Numbered from the stretch's first letter, positions 52,462-62,002 are shown. The stretch is 64,000 nucleotides of DNA from CAKZQX01 sp034436755 (GCA_034436755.1 DAOTVB010000015.1:1-64000), one strand, 5' to 3'. Notes: generated from the letters alone by a model not told the origin. Made by a program: numbers and translations.

Positions 52462-54696
52462 TCATCCCTCCAGCGCCGCCGTATCAAGCTCCAGGTAGCG
52501 CTCAATCGGGACGTTGATCGGGGTGAGTTCGAAGTTTTTGATGTAGGGCTTCACCAGCATGTAGCTCAGGCCGTGGTTCAGGAAGATCGCCGCCGCGTCC
52601 TCGACGATGATCTGCTCGGCCTGCTGGTAGAGCGCGATCCGCTCCGCAACATCGTTCTCAACCCGGGCCGTCTCCAGCAGTTCGTCCAGCTCGGGGTTGG
52701 CATAGTTACCCAGGTTCTGCTGCGCTGCCGCGTGGAACAGCACATCGGCGAAATTCTCCGGGTCGGGGTAGTCGGCGCACCAGGAGGAGAAGAACAACTG
52801 CCCATGGTAGCCGTCGTGGATGCGGTCGTAGGCGGTGTTCGGCTCCAGATTCTCGACGTCAATCGTGACGCCCAGGTGGGTCTGCCACATCTGCGCCAGC
52901 GCGGACACACTGGGGTCAACCTCGCCGCCAAAGCCGCTGTCGGTGAAGACAATCGGCGGCAGGGCTTCGGCGCTGCCATAGCTGGACTCGGCCAGCCGCT
53001 GCCGGGCCAACTCCGGGTCAAACGTCAGCCCCGCCAGATCGGGGTTGTAGCCGGGCAGCGCGGGCGGGTAGAGTCCCTGCGCCGGGATGCCCGTGCCCCA
53101 CAAGACCACATCCAGGTAGGTCTGTTTATCCACGGCCAGCGCAAATGCCTGCCGCACCTTGGGATCATCAAACGGCGGCTGCTCCACGTCGAAGCGCACC
53201 AGGGAGGTACACATATTCACCCCCTCGCGCAGATCGGCATTCAGCGGCTCGGTCGGGTCGCGCACCCGGTCAACGCTGTAGCGACTGACGCCGGTCATGT
53301 CAATATCGCCGGTTTCGTACATGCGAATGCCAACGCCGGAGAAGAGTTGCACCACCACAAACGGGATCGCCGGCGGCTCCAGGTAGAACTCGGCGTTACG
53401 TTCGTATAGTTGCAGCTTGAAGCGGTCCCAGCGGATCAGGCGGTAGGGTCCGGTGCCGTTAGGCGTGCGGTACCACTCCGGCCCCGACTCGACATTCGCC
53501 CGGTCCACGATCAGCGCCGGGCCGTAGGTCAGCTTCATCAGGAAATAGGGCTTGGGCGCGTCAATCGTCACCTGGAGCGTCCGCTCGTCCAGCGCTTCCA
53601 GGCCGCTGATCTGCTCGGCCTCGCCCGCATGCAGCGCCGGCACCCCGACGATATCGCCCAGGTAGGTCAACACGATATCCGACTCGGTGGCCGGGTCGGC
53701 TGCCCGCTCCCAGGAGTAGATCACATCCTGCGCGGTTACGGGGCGACCATTGTGGAAGCGCGCATTCTCGCGCAGATGGAAGGTGTAGACCGTGCCGTCT
53801 TCACTGATCTCCCAGGACGCGGCCAGTTCCGGCACCAGTTCCAACTGCGGGTTGAACGAAACCAGCCCGCTGAAGATCAGATCATTCCCGCCGCTGGTCG
53901 CCGGATCATACACGCGCGGGTTGGTCGACTCGCCCCCCTGCAGGATCAGCACCTCGTCGCGCGCCAGACCATACAGGCTCGGCGCTTCCAGTTGCATGCT
54001 GGCGGCGACCTCGGTCAGGGTCTCCCGCTCATTGGTGACCGTCTCCGGCGGGCCGAAGGCCAGCAGCGTGAAGATGCGCCCACCGCGCGCTGCCGAGGTC
54101 AGGATCACCTGAATAGTCGTGCCATCGTCCAGTTCGCCGGTATACTCGCTGGTCCAGGCCGCGCGCCCATTCGCCAGCGTCGTCGGCTCATCAGTCAGGC
54201 GCTCGACATTGCCGATACCGTTGATTGCGGCGGCATGCACCTGCCCGGCAGCCTCTTCCAGTTCGGCATCGCCGGGCAGCGGGCTGTAGAAGGCGATCAC
54301 AACCAGGCGGCTAAAGGGCGCAACCAGCGTGGTCAGGGTAGACTCATCCTCGCCCGGTTCGGCCTGCCAGGCGCTCGGATAGTCAAAGGCGAAGCCCAGT
54401 TCGCTATTTTCGTAGCGCCCGGCGCTGCTACCGGCATCTTCCGGGGGCAGCGTGGCGGTGGGCATGTTCGGCGGCCCCGGCGTAGGCGTCAGCGTGCCGG
54501 CCAGATCATCCGGGGGAGCGGGTTGTTCCGCCGTTGCGGTGGGTGGAACAGGTGTGGCGGTGGGCGCAACATCCGCCGCCGACTGCGGCAGGATGTTGCA
54601 GCCCGCCAGAACTAGCACCAGCAGGCCCAGCCAGATCACCCGGATCGGGCGGGCTCTGCGCTGTGAGTGGTTCGTGTGAAGCTGTTGCGATTTCAT
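52462..54696 (-). CDS. ABC-type oligopeptide/solute-binding lipoprotein (family 5)
   Basis: 744 aa. Lipobox LVLVLAGC near residue 28. A Pro/Thr-rich linker precedes an N-terminal extra domain (residues about 90-240; YENSELGFAFDYPSAW). Then comes the SBP_bac_5 body (VPELAASWEISEDGTVYTFHLRENARFHNGRPVTAQDVIYSWERA, and late LYQQAEQIIVEDAA). It binds peptides or similar solutes for import; permease genes are not adjacent. ATG 54696 is preferred over an in-frame ATG at 54738. It should be a substrate of Lgt. Confidence 0.88.
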   Translation of the reverse strand: MKSQQLHTNHSQRRARPIRVIWLGLLVLVLAGCNILPQSAADVAPTATPVPPTATAEQPAPPDDLAGTLTPTPGPPNMPTATLPPEDAGSSAGRYENSELGFAFDYPSAWQAEPGEDESTLTTLVAPFSRLVVIAFYSPLPGDAELEEAAGQVHAAAINGIGNVERLTDEPTTLANGRAAWTSEYTGELDDGTTIQVILTSAARGGRIFTLLAFGPPETVTNERETLTEVAASMQLEAPSLYGLARDEVLILQGGESTNPRVYDPATSGGNDLIFSGLVSFNPQLELVPELAASWEISEDGTVYTFHLRENARFHNGRPVTAQDVIYSWERAADPATESDIVLTYLGDIVGVPALHAGEAEQISGLEALDERTLQVTIDAPKPYFLMKLTYGPALIVDRANVESGPEWYRTPNGTGPYRLIRWDRFKLQLYERNAEFYLEPPAIPFVVVQLFSGVGIRMYETGDIDMTGVSRYSVDRVRDPTEPLNADLREGVNMCTSLVRFDVEQPPFDDPKVRQAFALAVDKQTYLDVVLWGTGIPAQGLYPPALPGYNPDLAGLTFDPELARQRLAESSYGSAEALPPIVFTDSGFGGEVDPSVSALAQMWQTHLGVTIDVENLEPNTAYDRIHDGYHGQLFFSSWCADYPDPENFADVLFHAAAQQNLGNYANPELDELLETARVENDVAERIALYQQAEQIIVEDAAAIFLNHGLSYMLVKPYIKNFELTPINVPIERYLELDTAALEG

Positions 54697-54786
54697 GCGA
54701 TTGGTTAACACTTTCTGCTGCCACGGTGGTGCCGGCACAGGCTGCGCGGCGGCGGCAGATAAAAACTGATCTGTATGGAAAAGAGT

Positions 54787-56274
54787 CTACTTCTGCGCCT
54801 TTGCGCGCCGCGTCTCGTAGAAGAGCGCGATCCCGGCCCCCAGCGTGAGCAGCAGCAGCAAGATCACAGCGACAACCGCAATTGCCAGCATGCGCGGCCA
54901 GACCGACTGCACCGCATCACTGCCGGTTACATCTGCCGCTTCTGCCGCCGCCGGTGCGGGTGGAGCTACCGCTTCCGCCGCACTCCCGTCTTCCGCATCC
55001 AGCGCTGCCGCCGCAACCGGAGTCGCCGTTGCCGTCGGCGCGGGCGTGTTGGTCGGGACGCTGGTTGCTGCCACGGAGGGAGCCTGCGGCACCGCGTCAA
55101 TCGGCGGGTAGGTCGGGACCGGCGTTGGTTCCGGGGTGGCTGTCGGCTCGGCCTCGCCGGTCTGGCGGGCCGGTGCGCCCACCGCCGCGCGCCACTGATC
55201 TTCCATTTCCTCCAGCCCAAAGCCGTAGATCTGCTGCAGACCGGTTTCGACCGGCAGCCCATCGCGTAGCGTGCCAAACAGCGCCAGCAGTTGCTCCGCG
55301 CCATATTCTTCGATCAGGAAATTGACCAGACTGTAGGACTGCGAGTAGGAGAGGTCGGCCCTATCGGGATGCTCAGAGAAAGCACCGCTCAACGAGCGCA
55401 CCGACAGCAGTTCATCGGCGGTGATCGCCTCCTCCAGGCGCGCAGCCGCAGCGGGATCAAGTCCGCCCTCGCCATAGACCGCGATGCCCTCGTTCAGCCA
55501 GGTCGGCACGCTGCCCAGGCAGGAGAAAGTCAGATGCCCGACCAGCACATGGGTTAACTCATGCGCAATCGTACTCTTGCCCCACTCCAACTCATCGGGG
55601 CTGATCCCGATAATCACAATATCATAGGCGGGATAGGCCTGACCGCCGGTCCATCCCGGCTCGTAGAGCACCGCCTCGCGCATATCCACCGTATCGGCAT
55701 AGATGTAGAGATCGACGGGCGACTCGGGCGTCACGCCGGTGGTCTGGCTCAACTGCTCCATCGCCGTCACCGCGGTGGCGAGCAGTTCCTCGGCAAAGGC
55801 GGACGAACCGGCATACCAGTGCAGCGAGAGCATCCCCTCGCTGACCGTGCGCCAGTCGTGCTGATCGTCCAGCCATGTGACCTGCTGTGTCTCCCCCACC
55901 TGCTCGTTACCCGCCTCATCAATCACCCGCCAGCGATACCAGATCTGTGCGCCGGGCGGTTCCGAGCCGGACTGGCGCATCTCCCAGGTCCAGCTCACCG
56001 CGGACGCGCTGCCCGGCGTAAACTCGGGAAACACGCGGGCGGTAACGGTACCACATGTGAGCCGTTCCACGCCATACTCGAGCACCACCTCCGCGAGGGG
56101 ATTACTACTCTCGACATAGGCGCTAAATGTTATCAGATTAGGAAACTCCAGCGTTACGTCCTGGTCCTCAATCACAATCGTGCCACCCGCATCATCCTGT
56201 GCCAGGGCGGAGGGCGCACCGAAAACCAGGGCAATCATCAGGGCAATCAGAAATCCGCGTAGTGTAGGTTGCAT
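54787..56274 (-). CDS. Secreted gluzincin (peptidase MA-like) with C-terminal membrane anchor
   Basis: 495 aa. Signal peptide (LIALMIALVFGAPSALAQ), a beta-rich N-terminal part, and the zinc site STIAHELTHVLVGHL with NEGIAVYGEG supplying the downstream Glu. A Pro/Thr-rich linker and a C-terminal membrane helix (LAIAVVAVILLLLLTLGAGIALF) follow. A membrane-bound, exported metalloprotease whose substrate is unknown; the neighbouring solute-binding lipoprotein may be unrelated. Confidence 0.85.
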   Translation of the reverse strand: MQPTLRGFLIALMIALVFGAPSALAQDDAGGTIVIEDQDVTLEFPNLITFSAYVESSNPLAEVVLEYGVERLTCGTVTARVFPEFTPGSASAVSWTWEMRQSGSEPPGAQIWYRWRVIDEAGNEQVGETQQVTWLDDQHDWRTVSEGMLSLHWYAGSSAFAEELLATAVTAMEQLSQTTGVTPESPVDLYIYADTVDMREAVLYEPGWTGGQAYPAYDIVIIGISPDELEWGKSTIAHELTHVLVGHLTFSCLGSVPTWLNEGIAVYGEGGLDPAAAARLEEAITADELLSVRSLSGAFSEHPDRADLSYSQSYSLVNFLIEEYGAEQLLALFGTLRDGLPVETGLQQIYGFGLEEMEDQWRAAVGAPARQTGEAEPTATPEPTPVPTYPPIDAVPQAPSVAATSVPTNTPAPTATATPVAAAALDAEDGSAAEAVAPPAPAAAEAADVTGSDAVQSVWPRMLAIAVVAVILLLLLTLGAGIALFYETRRAKAQK

Positions 56275-56772
56275 AGTCTACCTTTCATCCTGCGCGCGGC
56301 AGAGCCCGGGCAGTAGCGTTCGTGGAAATCGGCACCTCCCACGGGAGTGTGCGTTAACAGTCTACTGTGTTGCCCGGCGACATGCAAGCCTTCTTGACAC
56401 GGCTGTACACCGCTTCTATAATTTTGACTTTGTAAGAGGAGTTATGCGGTCCTCCGCGAGTGGGTGTCTTTCATCTCCGGCAGAGCGGAAGAACCTATCT
56501 TTGTGATGAACGTTGAGCACATAGCCCGGCTATTGCATGGCCGGGAGTCCCGGCTTTCGTCAGTGGGATGCCTGCCTCGGCAGCAGCATACTGAGGGGGA
56601 AGTCTGATCCGGCTGAAGCCGGGCCTCCTGAGCGTCGCTATCCGGGTCACATGAAATGTCCGGGTTGAATGCCAACCACATAACTCCAGTTTATTTGTAC
56701 GATGCTGATCATTTACAACAGCATGCGTGCCGTTGCACATAATCAGCAGCAATTTAGGTAAGGAAGAGAACT
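56275..56772. other. 498-bp intergenic region with nested repeats
   Basis: Divergent between the protease and the aminotransferase. About half is element I (56436-56688), itself interrupted by the GGAGTCCCGGCTT-type repeat (about 56540-56632). No gene is seen. Confidence 0.6.
56436..56688. mobile_element. MITE-like palindromic element, copy I, interrupted
   Basis: Ends GAGGAGTTATGCGGT and ACCACATAACTCC, with CTCCGGCAGAGCGGAAGAA near the left. The centre is replaced by a GGGAGTCCCGGCTTTCGTC … CCGGCTGAAGCCGGGCCTCC repeat, the type seen at 52251, so one repeat has inserted in or recombined with the other. Confidence 0.6.
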
Positions 56773-57993
56773 GTGACGAGCACAATTCAGCAGAGTAGTC
56801 CCCGCCTGAGCAAGCGGCTGGCACGCCTGCAGCCATCGGCCACGGTCGGACTGGGCAACCAGATCGCGCAGTTGCGCGCCCAGGGGATCTCGATCATCTC
56901 CTTCGGCCAGGGCGAGCCCGACTTCCCAACACCCGCACCGATCAAGGCAGCGGCCATAGCCGCAATCGAGACCAATCAGACCCGCTACACGCCGACCGGG
57001 GGCATTATGGACCTGCGGCGGGCCATCGCCGCGCGGGTCACGCAGCATACCGGCATCAACTACACGCCCAACCAGATCTCGGTGACCACCGGGGCCAAGG
57101 AAGCGATCTTCCTCGCCTTCCAGTCACTCTGCGACGAGGGCGAAGAGGTGATTGTGCCCGCGCCCTACTGGGTCAGCTATGTAGAGCAGGTGCGTCTCGC
57201 AGGCGCGGTGCCGGTCGTGATCGACACTGATGAGTCCACCGGCTTCAAGATTACGGCGGAGCAACTGCAGGCGCATCTGTCGCCCCGCACTCGCGCGCTT
57301 ATCCTTAATACGCCCTCCAACCCGACCGGCACGGTCTACACAGAAGAGGAACTGGCGGCACTGGCGGGTGTGCTGCGTGGCACACCGGTGGTCGTCATCA
57401 GCGACGAGATCTATGATGCAATCTGCTATGTGGACTATGCTCGCTGGCTGCGGGTGGCCCCCGACTTTGCCGACCGCACCCTGGTGATCAACGGCGCATC
57501 CAAGACCTACGCTATGACCGGCTGGCGCATCGGCTATGTGGCCGGCCCCGAAGGGATTGTCGGGCCAATCCGCTCGATTCAGAGCCACTCCACCACGCAC
57601 CCGGCCTCGATTGCGCAGCATGCGGCACTGGCCGCCTTCACGCCCTCGGAGGAACTGGCGCAGATAGTGGCCGGCATGGTGCAGGCGTTCCACGAGCGGC
57701 GCGACCTGATTATCGCCGCCCTGCAGGAGATCGCCGGTGTCACCTGCATGGTGCCGGACGGGGCGTTTTATGTCTTCCCCAATGTCAGCAGCCTGCTGAA
57801 CCGTCCGCTCAAGGAGGGTGCGGTCTGCGCAACCGCCAGCGATCTGGCCGAGTATCTGCTGGATCAGGCGCGCATCGGGGTGGTGCCGGGTGAGGCTTTC
57901 GGCGCACCGGGCTACCTGCGGCTCTCCTACGCGCAGAGCAACGCCGACATTGCCGAGGGCATGCGCCGCTTTGCGGAGGCGGTGGCGGGGTAA
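56773..57993 (+). CDS. Class I/II pyridoxal-phosphate aminotransferase (aspartate-aminotransferase-like)
   Basis: 406 aa. Fold-type I PLP enzyme: GQGEPDFPTP, YTPTGGIMDLRRAIA, NTPSNPTGTVY, ISDEIYDAICY, the Schiff-base region INGASKTYAMTGWRIGYVAGP (Lys) and the C-terminal RLSYAQS. It probably uses aspartate or glutamate. GTG start with GGAAG upstream. A double-hairpin tandem array follows the stop. Confidence 0.92.
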   Translation: MTSTIQQSSPRLSKRLARLQPSATVGLGNQIAQLRAQGISIISFGQGEPDFPTPAPIKAAAIAAIETNQTRYTPTGGIMDLRRAIAARVTQHTGINYTPNQISVTTGAKEAIFLAFQSLCDEGEEVIVPAPYWVSYVEQVRLAGAVPVVIDTDESTGFKITAEQLQAHLSPRTRALILNTPSNPTGTVYTEEELAALAGVLRGTPVVVISDEIYDAICYVDYARWLRVAPDFADRTLVINGASKTYAMTGWRIGYVAGPEGIVGPIRSIQSHSTTHPASIAQHAALAAFTPSEELAQIVAGMVQAFHERRDLIIAALQEIAGVTCMVPDGAFYVFPNVSSLLNRPLKEGAVCATASDLAEYLLDQARIGVVPGEAFGAPGYLRLSYAQSNADIAEGMRRFAEAVAG

Positions 57994-58462
57994 TCGAGAG
58001 AACACAGAACAAAGAAATACAGCCGTAGGAGGCATGCTATCCACCGTTCGGCTGTATTCCAGCAGCCGTAGCCGTAGCCGTAGGGTGCATTGTATGCACC
58101 GTTCTGCTATATTCCAGCGGTAGGGTGCATGCTATCCACCGTTCGGCTATATTCCAGCAGCCGTAGCCGTAGTAGCCGTAGGGTGCATTGTATGCACCGT
58201 TCTGCTGTATTCCAGCAGCCGTAGTAGGGTGCATTGTATGCACCGTTCTGCTGTATTCCAGCAGCCGTAGCCGTAGGGTGCATTGTATGCACCGTTCTGC
58301 TGTATTCCAGCAGCCGTAGCCGTAGTAGCCGTAGGATGCATGCTATTCACCGTTCTGCTGTATTCCAGCAGCCGTAGGGGGCATGCTATCCACCGTTCGG
58401 CTGTATCCAGAAGAAGGTAATCGCAGGGGTGAAAGTCGTTTCGCCCCACCGAGGTACATCCA
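57994..58462. repeat. Double-hairpin tandem array
   Basis: About eight units from 58023 to about 58405. Each has a ~43-bp core, TAGGGTGCATTGTATGCACC then GTTCTGCTGTATTCCAGCAG, forming two hairpins (GGTGCAT/ATGCACC and CTGCTG/CAGCAG), with one to three CCGTAG spacers. Some units are variants with GGCATGCTATCCACC and TTCGGC. The first hairpin is shared with the 57-bp array at 3303. No gene is supported here. Confidence 0.85.
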
Positions 58463-59329
58463 ATGCCGGTTTTATCTTCCGCAACCAGAACCGCTTTCAC
58501 CGCCGGGGCAGCCGGGGCGGATCGCTTTGCCTACGGCTGGCGCTATGTGCGGCGTACGCTGGAGAATGGGGCCGAGGTGGTGGAACAGGTGCCGCTCACC
58601 CGCGCCGATCTGCTGCATCCCCAGGAGGAAGATGTTATTTTACATAGCAGCGAACATGAGCGCACCTGCACCTACCTCCAGAATGTACTCGAGGCGCGCC
58701 TGGCAACTGATCCTACCGCCGTCATCCTGCGGGATGTGCGCGTCGCCTGGGATGTCCCGGATGTGCAACCGCTCGGTCCGGACATCGCGGTGATCTTGGG
58801 CGTACAGGCGCAGAAAAACTGGAGCACGTTCGATGCCGCCGTTGAAGGCGTAAGCCCCGCGCTGATTATCGAAGTCACCTCACCGGAAACCCGCTCCCTC
58901 GACCTGATTGATAAGGTTGATGAGTATGACATGGCGGGTGTACCGCTGTACGTCATCGTTGATCTCTACCGGCGACGGGGGCACACCCGCATACGGTTGC
59001 TGGCCTATCACCAGTCACCCGACGGTCTGACGCCGCTCACGCCGGATGAACGCGGCTGGTTCTGGCTGGAACCAGTCGGTATCTGGATCGGCACCCAGGC
59101 GGATCGGGCTGTTTGCTATGATGCTGCGGGCAACCCGCTAGAAGATTATGTCAGCGTAAGCACGGCCCGGATCGCAGCCGAAAACCGCGCAATGGCGGCG
59201 GAAGCGCGCGCCGTTGCGGCCGAAGCCCGTGCAGACCGGGCCGAGGCGCAGATGACAGCGTTTGAGGCTCGCCTGCAGGCCCTGGAAGCGGAACTCCGCC
59301 GATTACGCGGCGAGGAAAATCCCGAATGA
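58463..59329 (+). CDS. Uma2-family protein with C-terminal coiled coil
   Basis: 288 aa. The PD-(D/E)xK core is present: LGPDIAVILG, ALIIEVTSPETRSLDLIDKVDEYDMAGVPLYVIVD. A long helical tail ends in Ala/Glu/Arg coiled coil (RIAAENRAMAAEARAVAAEA). Compared with the Uma2 at 43611 it has this extra tail. It overlaps the next gene by 4 nt (ATGA), so they are translationally coupled. Confidence 0.85.
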   Translation: MPVLSSATRTAFTAGAAGADRFAYGWRYVRRTLENGAEVVEQVPLTRADLLHPQEEDVILHSSEHERTCTYLQNVLEARLATDPTAVILRDVRVAWDVPDVQPLGPDIAVILGVQAQKNWSTFDAAVEGVSPALIIEVTSPETRSLDLIDKVDEYDMAGVPLYVIVDLYRRRGHTRIRLLAYHQSPDGLTPLTPDERGWFWLEPVGIWIGTQADRAVCYDAAGNPLEDYVSVSTARIAAENRAMAAEARAVAAEARADRAEAQMTAFEARLQALEAELRRLRGEENPE

Positions 59330-60336
59330 CGGACGGGCAGTACGCCGCGCTGGTTCCGCGCCTGGCCGGTTTGCGGGTGCTGGTTGTGGGCGATGTCTCG
59401 CTTGACGAGTATGTCTTCGGGCACGCCACGCGGCTCTCCCGCGAAGCGCCGATCCCGGTCCTGGAGTGGATGCGGCGCGAAATTATCCTGGGTGGCGCGG
59501 CCAATCCCGCTCGCAATATCGTGGCCCTGGGTAGCAGCACCACCCAGGTAGGCGTCGTCGGTGATGATGCGGAGGGCGAGCAACTGCGCGCGGCCCTGCG
59601 GGAGGCCGGCATCTCGCCCGCCGGTCTGATCACCAGCACCCGGCGGCCCACCACCACCAAAACCCGCATTCTCTCGCACGAACCGCCCCGTCTGCCGCAG
59701 CAGGTTGCCCGTATTGATCGACTCGCCCGGCACGAACTGACACCCACCGATGAGCAGCGGATCATCGCCATGCTGGAGACCCATATACCGCAGGTAGACG
59801 CCGTGCTCTGCTCCGATTATCAACTTGGCCTGCTAACGCCGCGCGTGGTTGATATTATTCGGTTATTGTGCCGGCAGCATGGTGTGCTGCTAACGGTTGA
59901 TGCACAGGGGAATTCGCACTACTACCGGGGGGTTGATCTATTTCGCTGCAACGATGCGGAAGCTGCCGCCGCACTTCAACGGTCGCTGGAGACGGAAGCG
60001 GAGTTTCGGGCAGGGCTGACCGAGTTGCAGGCCCGGTTGCAAGCGCGCCTGGTCATCGTCACCCGTGGCCCGGAGGGGCTGTCACTGCTGGGTGAAACAG
60101 TTGAGTATATGCATCTGCCCGCAACCAATATGAGCGAGGTGTACGATACCACCGGCGCGGGTGATACCTTTATCGCCGTGGCAACCCTGGCGCTGGCCGC
60201 GCACCTCGATCCATACACTACAGCTCACCTGGCCAACGCCGCCGCCGCCCAGGTTGTACGTCGGCTAGGCAATGCTGTGGTGACACCGGCCGAGTTGATG
60301 CAGGCGGCAATTGCGGTACAGCATACGAAAACGTAG
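59326..60336 (+). CDS. PfkB/ribokinase-family sugar kinase (HldE/RfaE N-terminal-like)
   Basis: 336 aa. VLVVGDVSLDEYVFGHATRLSREAPIPVLE and GGAANPARNIVALG at the start, and the catalytic DTTGAGDTFIAVATLALA near the end, are typical of the heptose-7-phosphate kinase half of HldE. There is no nucleotidyltransferase domain. Which sugar phosphate it uses is not certain; ADP-heptose synthesis would be expected only if the strain makes heptose-containing glycans. Confidence 0.85.
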   Translation: MTDGQYAALVPRLAGLRVLVVGDVSLDEYVFGHATRLSREAPIPVLEWMRREIILGGAANPARNIVALGSSTTQVGVVGDDAEGEQLRAALREAGISPAGLITSTRRPTTTKTRILSHEPPRLPQQVARIDRLARHELTPTDEQRIIAMLETHIPQVDAVLCSDYQLGLLTPRVVDIIRLLCRQHGVLLTVDAQGNSHYYRGVDLFRCNDAEAAAALQRSLETEAEFRAGLTELQARLQARLVIVTRGPEGLSLLGETVEYMHLPATNMSEVYDTTGAGDTFIAVATLALAAHLDPYTTAHLANAAAAQVVRRLGNAVVTPAELMQAAIAVQHTKT

Positions 60337-60518
60337 GGCAAGAAGAGATAACCGGAGTAGACCCATTCCCCACGCTGGATCTGCGATGGCGCGTGTGGTT
60401 CCAAGTTCGTGCGGGTCGCTCCAGAAAAGCTGTGACCCAAAGCAATCTGCTTGCCATCGCTTCGGGCTCATTCTAGCGAGCGCTATACGGCACAAAATAG
60501 TAAGGTCATGACACCCAG

Positions 60519-60550
60519 AATCCCGGTACACGGACATTGTCACCGGGATT
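60519..60550 (-). terminator. Inverted repeat near the end of the STAS operon
   Basis: AATCCCGGT (60519-60527) pairs perfectly with ACCGGGATT (60542-60550). It lies 80 bp beyond the stop of the last minus-strand gene of the operon. There is no T-run, so terminator function is only possible. The rest of 60337-60630 shows no gene. Confidence 0.35.
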
Positions 60551-60630
60551 AGCGCAGTTAGTAGAAATGGTTGGCAGGGCCACCCCACCCGACCCACCCC
60601 TGCATCAGTGAAGGCGCAAGAGCATGCGGG

Positions 60631-60996
60631 TCAGGCAGTGGTAGCACTCTTAAAGCCCTGGAGGGCTTCATCCTCATCCTGATAGATCTCAGCATACTGG
60701 GCCAGGCCGACCATGCGGAAAATTTTCTGAAAATGCTGTGACAGACCGCTGACCGCAAGCTTCTGATTATTCCGATTAACCTCAGTGACGATACCGATCA
60801 GAATGGCAATACCGGCACTGTTGATGTAATCATTCTGGCGAAAGTTGAGCAGCACATACCGGGCGCCCCCCTCGGTAACTTCCCGATAAGCGCTGTTTAT
60901 TTTCTCTTCAGCAAATGTTGTGACATCACCCATCAAATCAATGATTGCCACCCCTTCGCGCTGGCGAATTCCTACATTCAATTCATCTTCTAGCAT
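60631..60996 (-). CDS. STAS-domain anti-sigma factor antagonist-like protein
   Basis: About 121 aa from ATG 60996 (AAGGAG upstream). STAS fold: VAIIDLMGDVTTFAEEKI, VLLNFRQNDYINSAGIAILIG (the phosphorylatable Ser in NSAG), then QKIFRMVGLAQYAEIY. In partner-switching systems such a protein is phosphorylated by an RsbW-like kinase and released by a phosphatase. Two RsbW/T-like genes lie directly upstream; no sigma factor or phosphatase is seen in the window. Confidence 0.88.
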   Translation of the reverse strand: MLEDELNVGIRQREGVAIIDLMGDVTTFAEEKINSAYREVTEGGARYVLLNFRQNDYINSAGIAILIGIVTEVNRNNQKLAVSGLSQHFQKIFRMVGLAQYAEIYQDEDEALQGFKSATTA

Positions 60997-61073
60997 GCCA
61001 ACCTTACTCCTTATATACACTATGATATAGCCACTAGCGTTGGGGCCTGGAGACTCCTTGCAATATTCCTGAG

Positions 61074-61547
61074 CTATTCGGTGGGTTGACTGGTAACATG
61101 CTCGGCAGTATGCTGCCGATACAATGTCAGGCGAAACCGATTACCGTCCTGCGAATTGGGATCAAACCCGGCCTCATCCATCAACTGACCAATCAGCAGC
61201 AACCCCATGCCCCGCATCGATCCGAGGCCGGCCAGTTTATCGGCCATACTCAGCGGCATCTGCGCGGGTGTGTGATGCTTCAATCCCTGGTCATGTATCT
61301 CTACCAGCAGGCGATTATTGTCGCATGTACAGGCAACATTGACCCGCAGATTGGGGGCCAGCATATTGCCATGCTCGATCGCGTTAATACATGCCTCAGA
61401 CAACGCTGTTTTGAGATCCTCGACACGTTCATGGGTAAACCCCATCCGCAACGCAAACGCCGCAACTGCATCACGCGCGATAACTTCATAGCCGAGTTCA
61501 CTTGGGATGGAGAGTTCCATATTTGCCGAGTAATACGTTGTTTTCAT
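61074..61547 (-). CDS. RsbW/RsbT-like serine kinase, second copy
   Basis: 157 aa GHKL-ATPase fold. The N box is SEACINAIEHGNM. G1 reads EIHDQGLKHH, weaker than the usual DxGxG, and G2 is GLGSMRGMGLLLIGQLMDE. It overlaps its paralogue at 61544 by 4 nt, so the two are translated in tandem. Possibly a heteromeric switch kinase. Confidence 0.88.
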   Translation of the reverse strand: MKTTYYSANMELSIPSELGYEVIARDAVAAFALRMGFTHERVEDLKTALSEACINAIEHGNMLAPNLRVNVACTCDNNRLLVEIHDQGLKHHTPAQMPLSMADKLAGLGSMRGMGLLLIGQLMDEAGFDPNSQDGNRFRLTLYRQHTAEHVTSQPTE

Positions 61548-62002
61548 CGTTCGAGGTGGATTACCATACGCACCTGATTGCCACCACTCGGTGCTGTTGT
61601 AAATTCAACTTCATCTACCAATTCACGAATTAACCAGATGCCCCAACCACCTTTATCAGATTTATCCAGAATATCTTCGATATGGGGCGTGCGGGTAACA
61701 CTGTTTTGATCAAGCAACTGACGACCCTGATCCGCGACACTGACAATCAACTCATCGTCACGCACAGTCAGCAGAACCACAACCTTCATGGCGGCATCAT
61801 GCTGGTTGCCATGTTCAATCGCATTCGTCACCGCTTCACTGACAGCCGTCTTGAGGGCATCAATGCGGTCTCCTTGAAACCCCATCCGGCGGGCAAGTGA
61901 GGAGGCCGTATCCATTGCGACACGTTCGTACCCGAGCCTGCTTGGTAGGCGTAGCTCAATGATCTTTTCGAGAGGTTTCGTTTCTGATTTGTTATTGCTC
62001 AT
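61544..62002 (-). CDS. RsbW/RsbT-like serine kinase, first copy
   Basis: 152 aa from ATG 62002 (AGGTG upstream). N box SEAVTNAIEHGNQH, G1 SVADQGRQLL and G2 GGWGIWLIRELVDEV. It is the same family as the gene at 61074, about 35-40% alike by eye. First gene of a three-gene operon with the STAS protein, so this is a partner-switching module. Confidence 0.88.
   Translation of the reverse strand: MSNNKSETKPLEKIIELRLPSRLGYERVAMDTASSLARRMGFQGDRIDALKTAVSEAVTNAIEHGNQHDAAMKVVVLLTVRDDELIVSVADQGRQLLDQNSVTRTPHIEDILDKSDKGGWGIWLIRELVDEVEFTTAPSGGNQVRMVIHLER

Noticed and set aside
58023..58405. Second array considered as CRISPR
   Set aside because: No variable spacer sequences; only CCGTAG-type units separate the cores.
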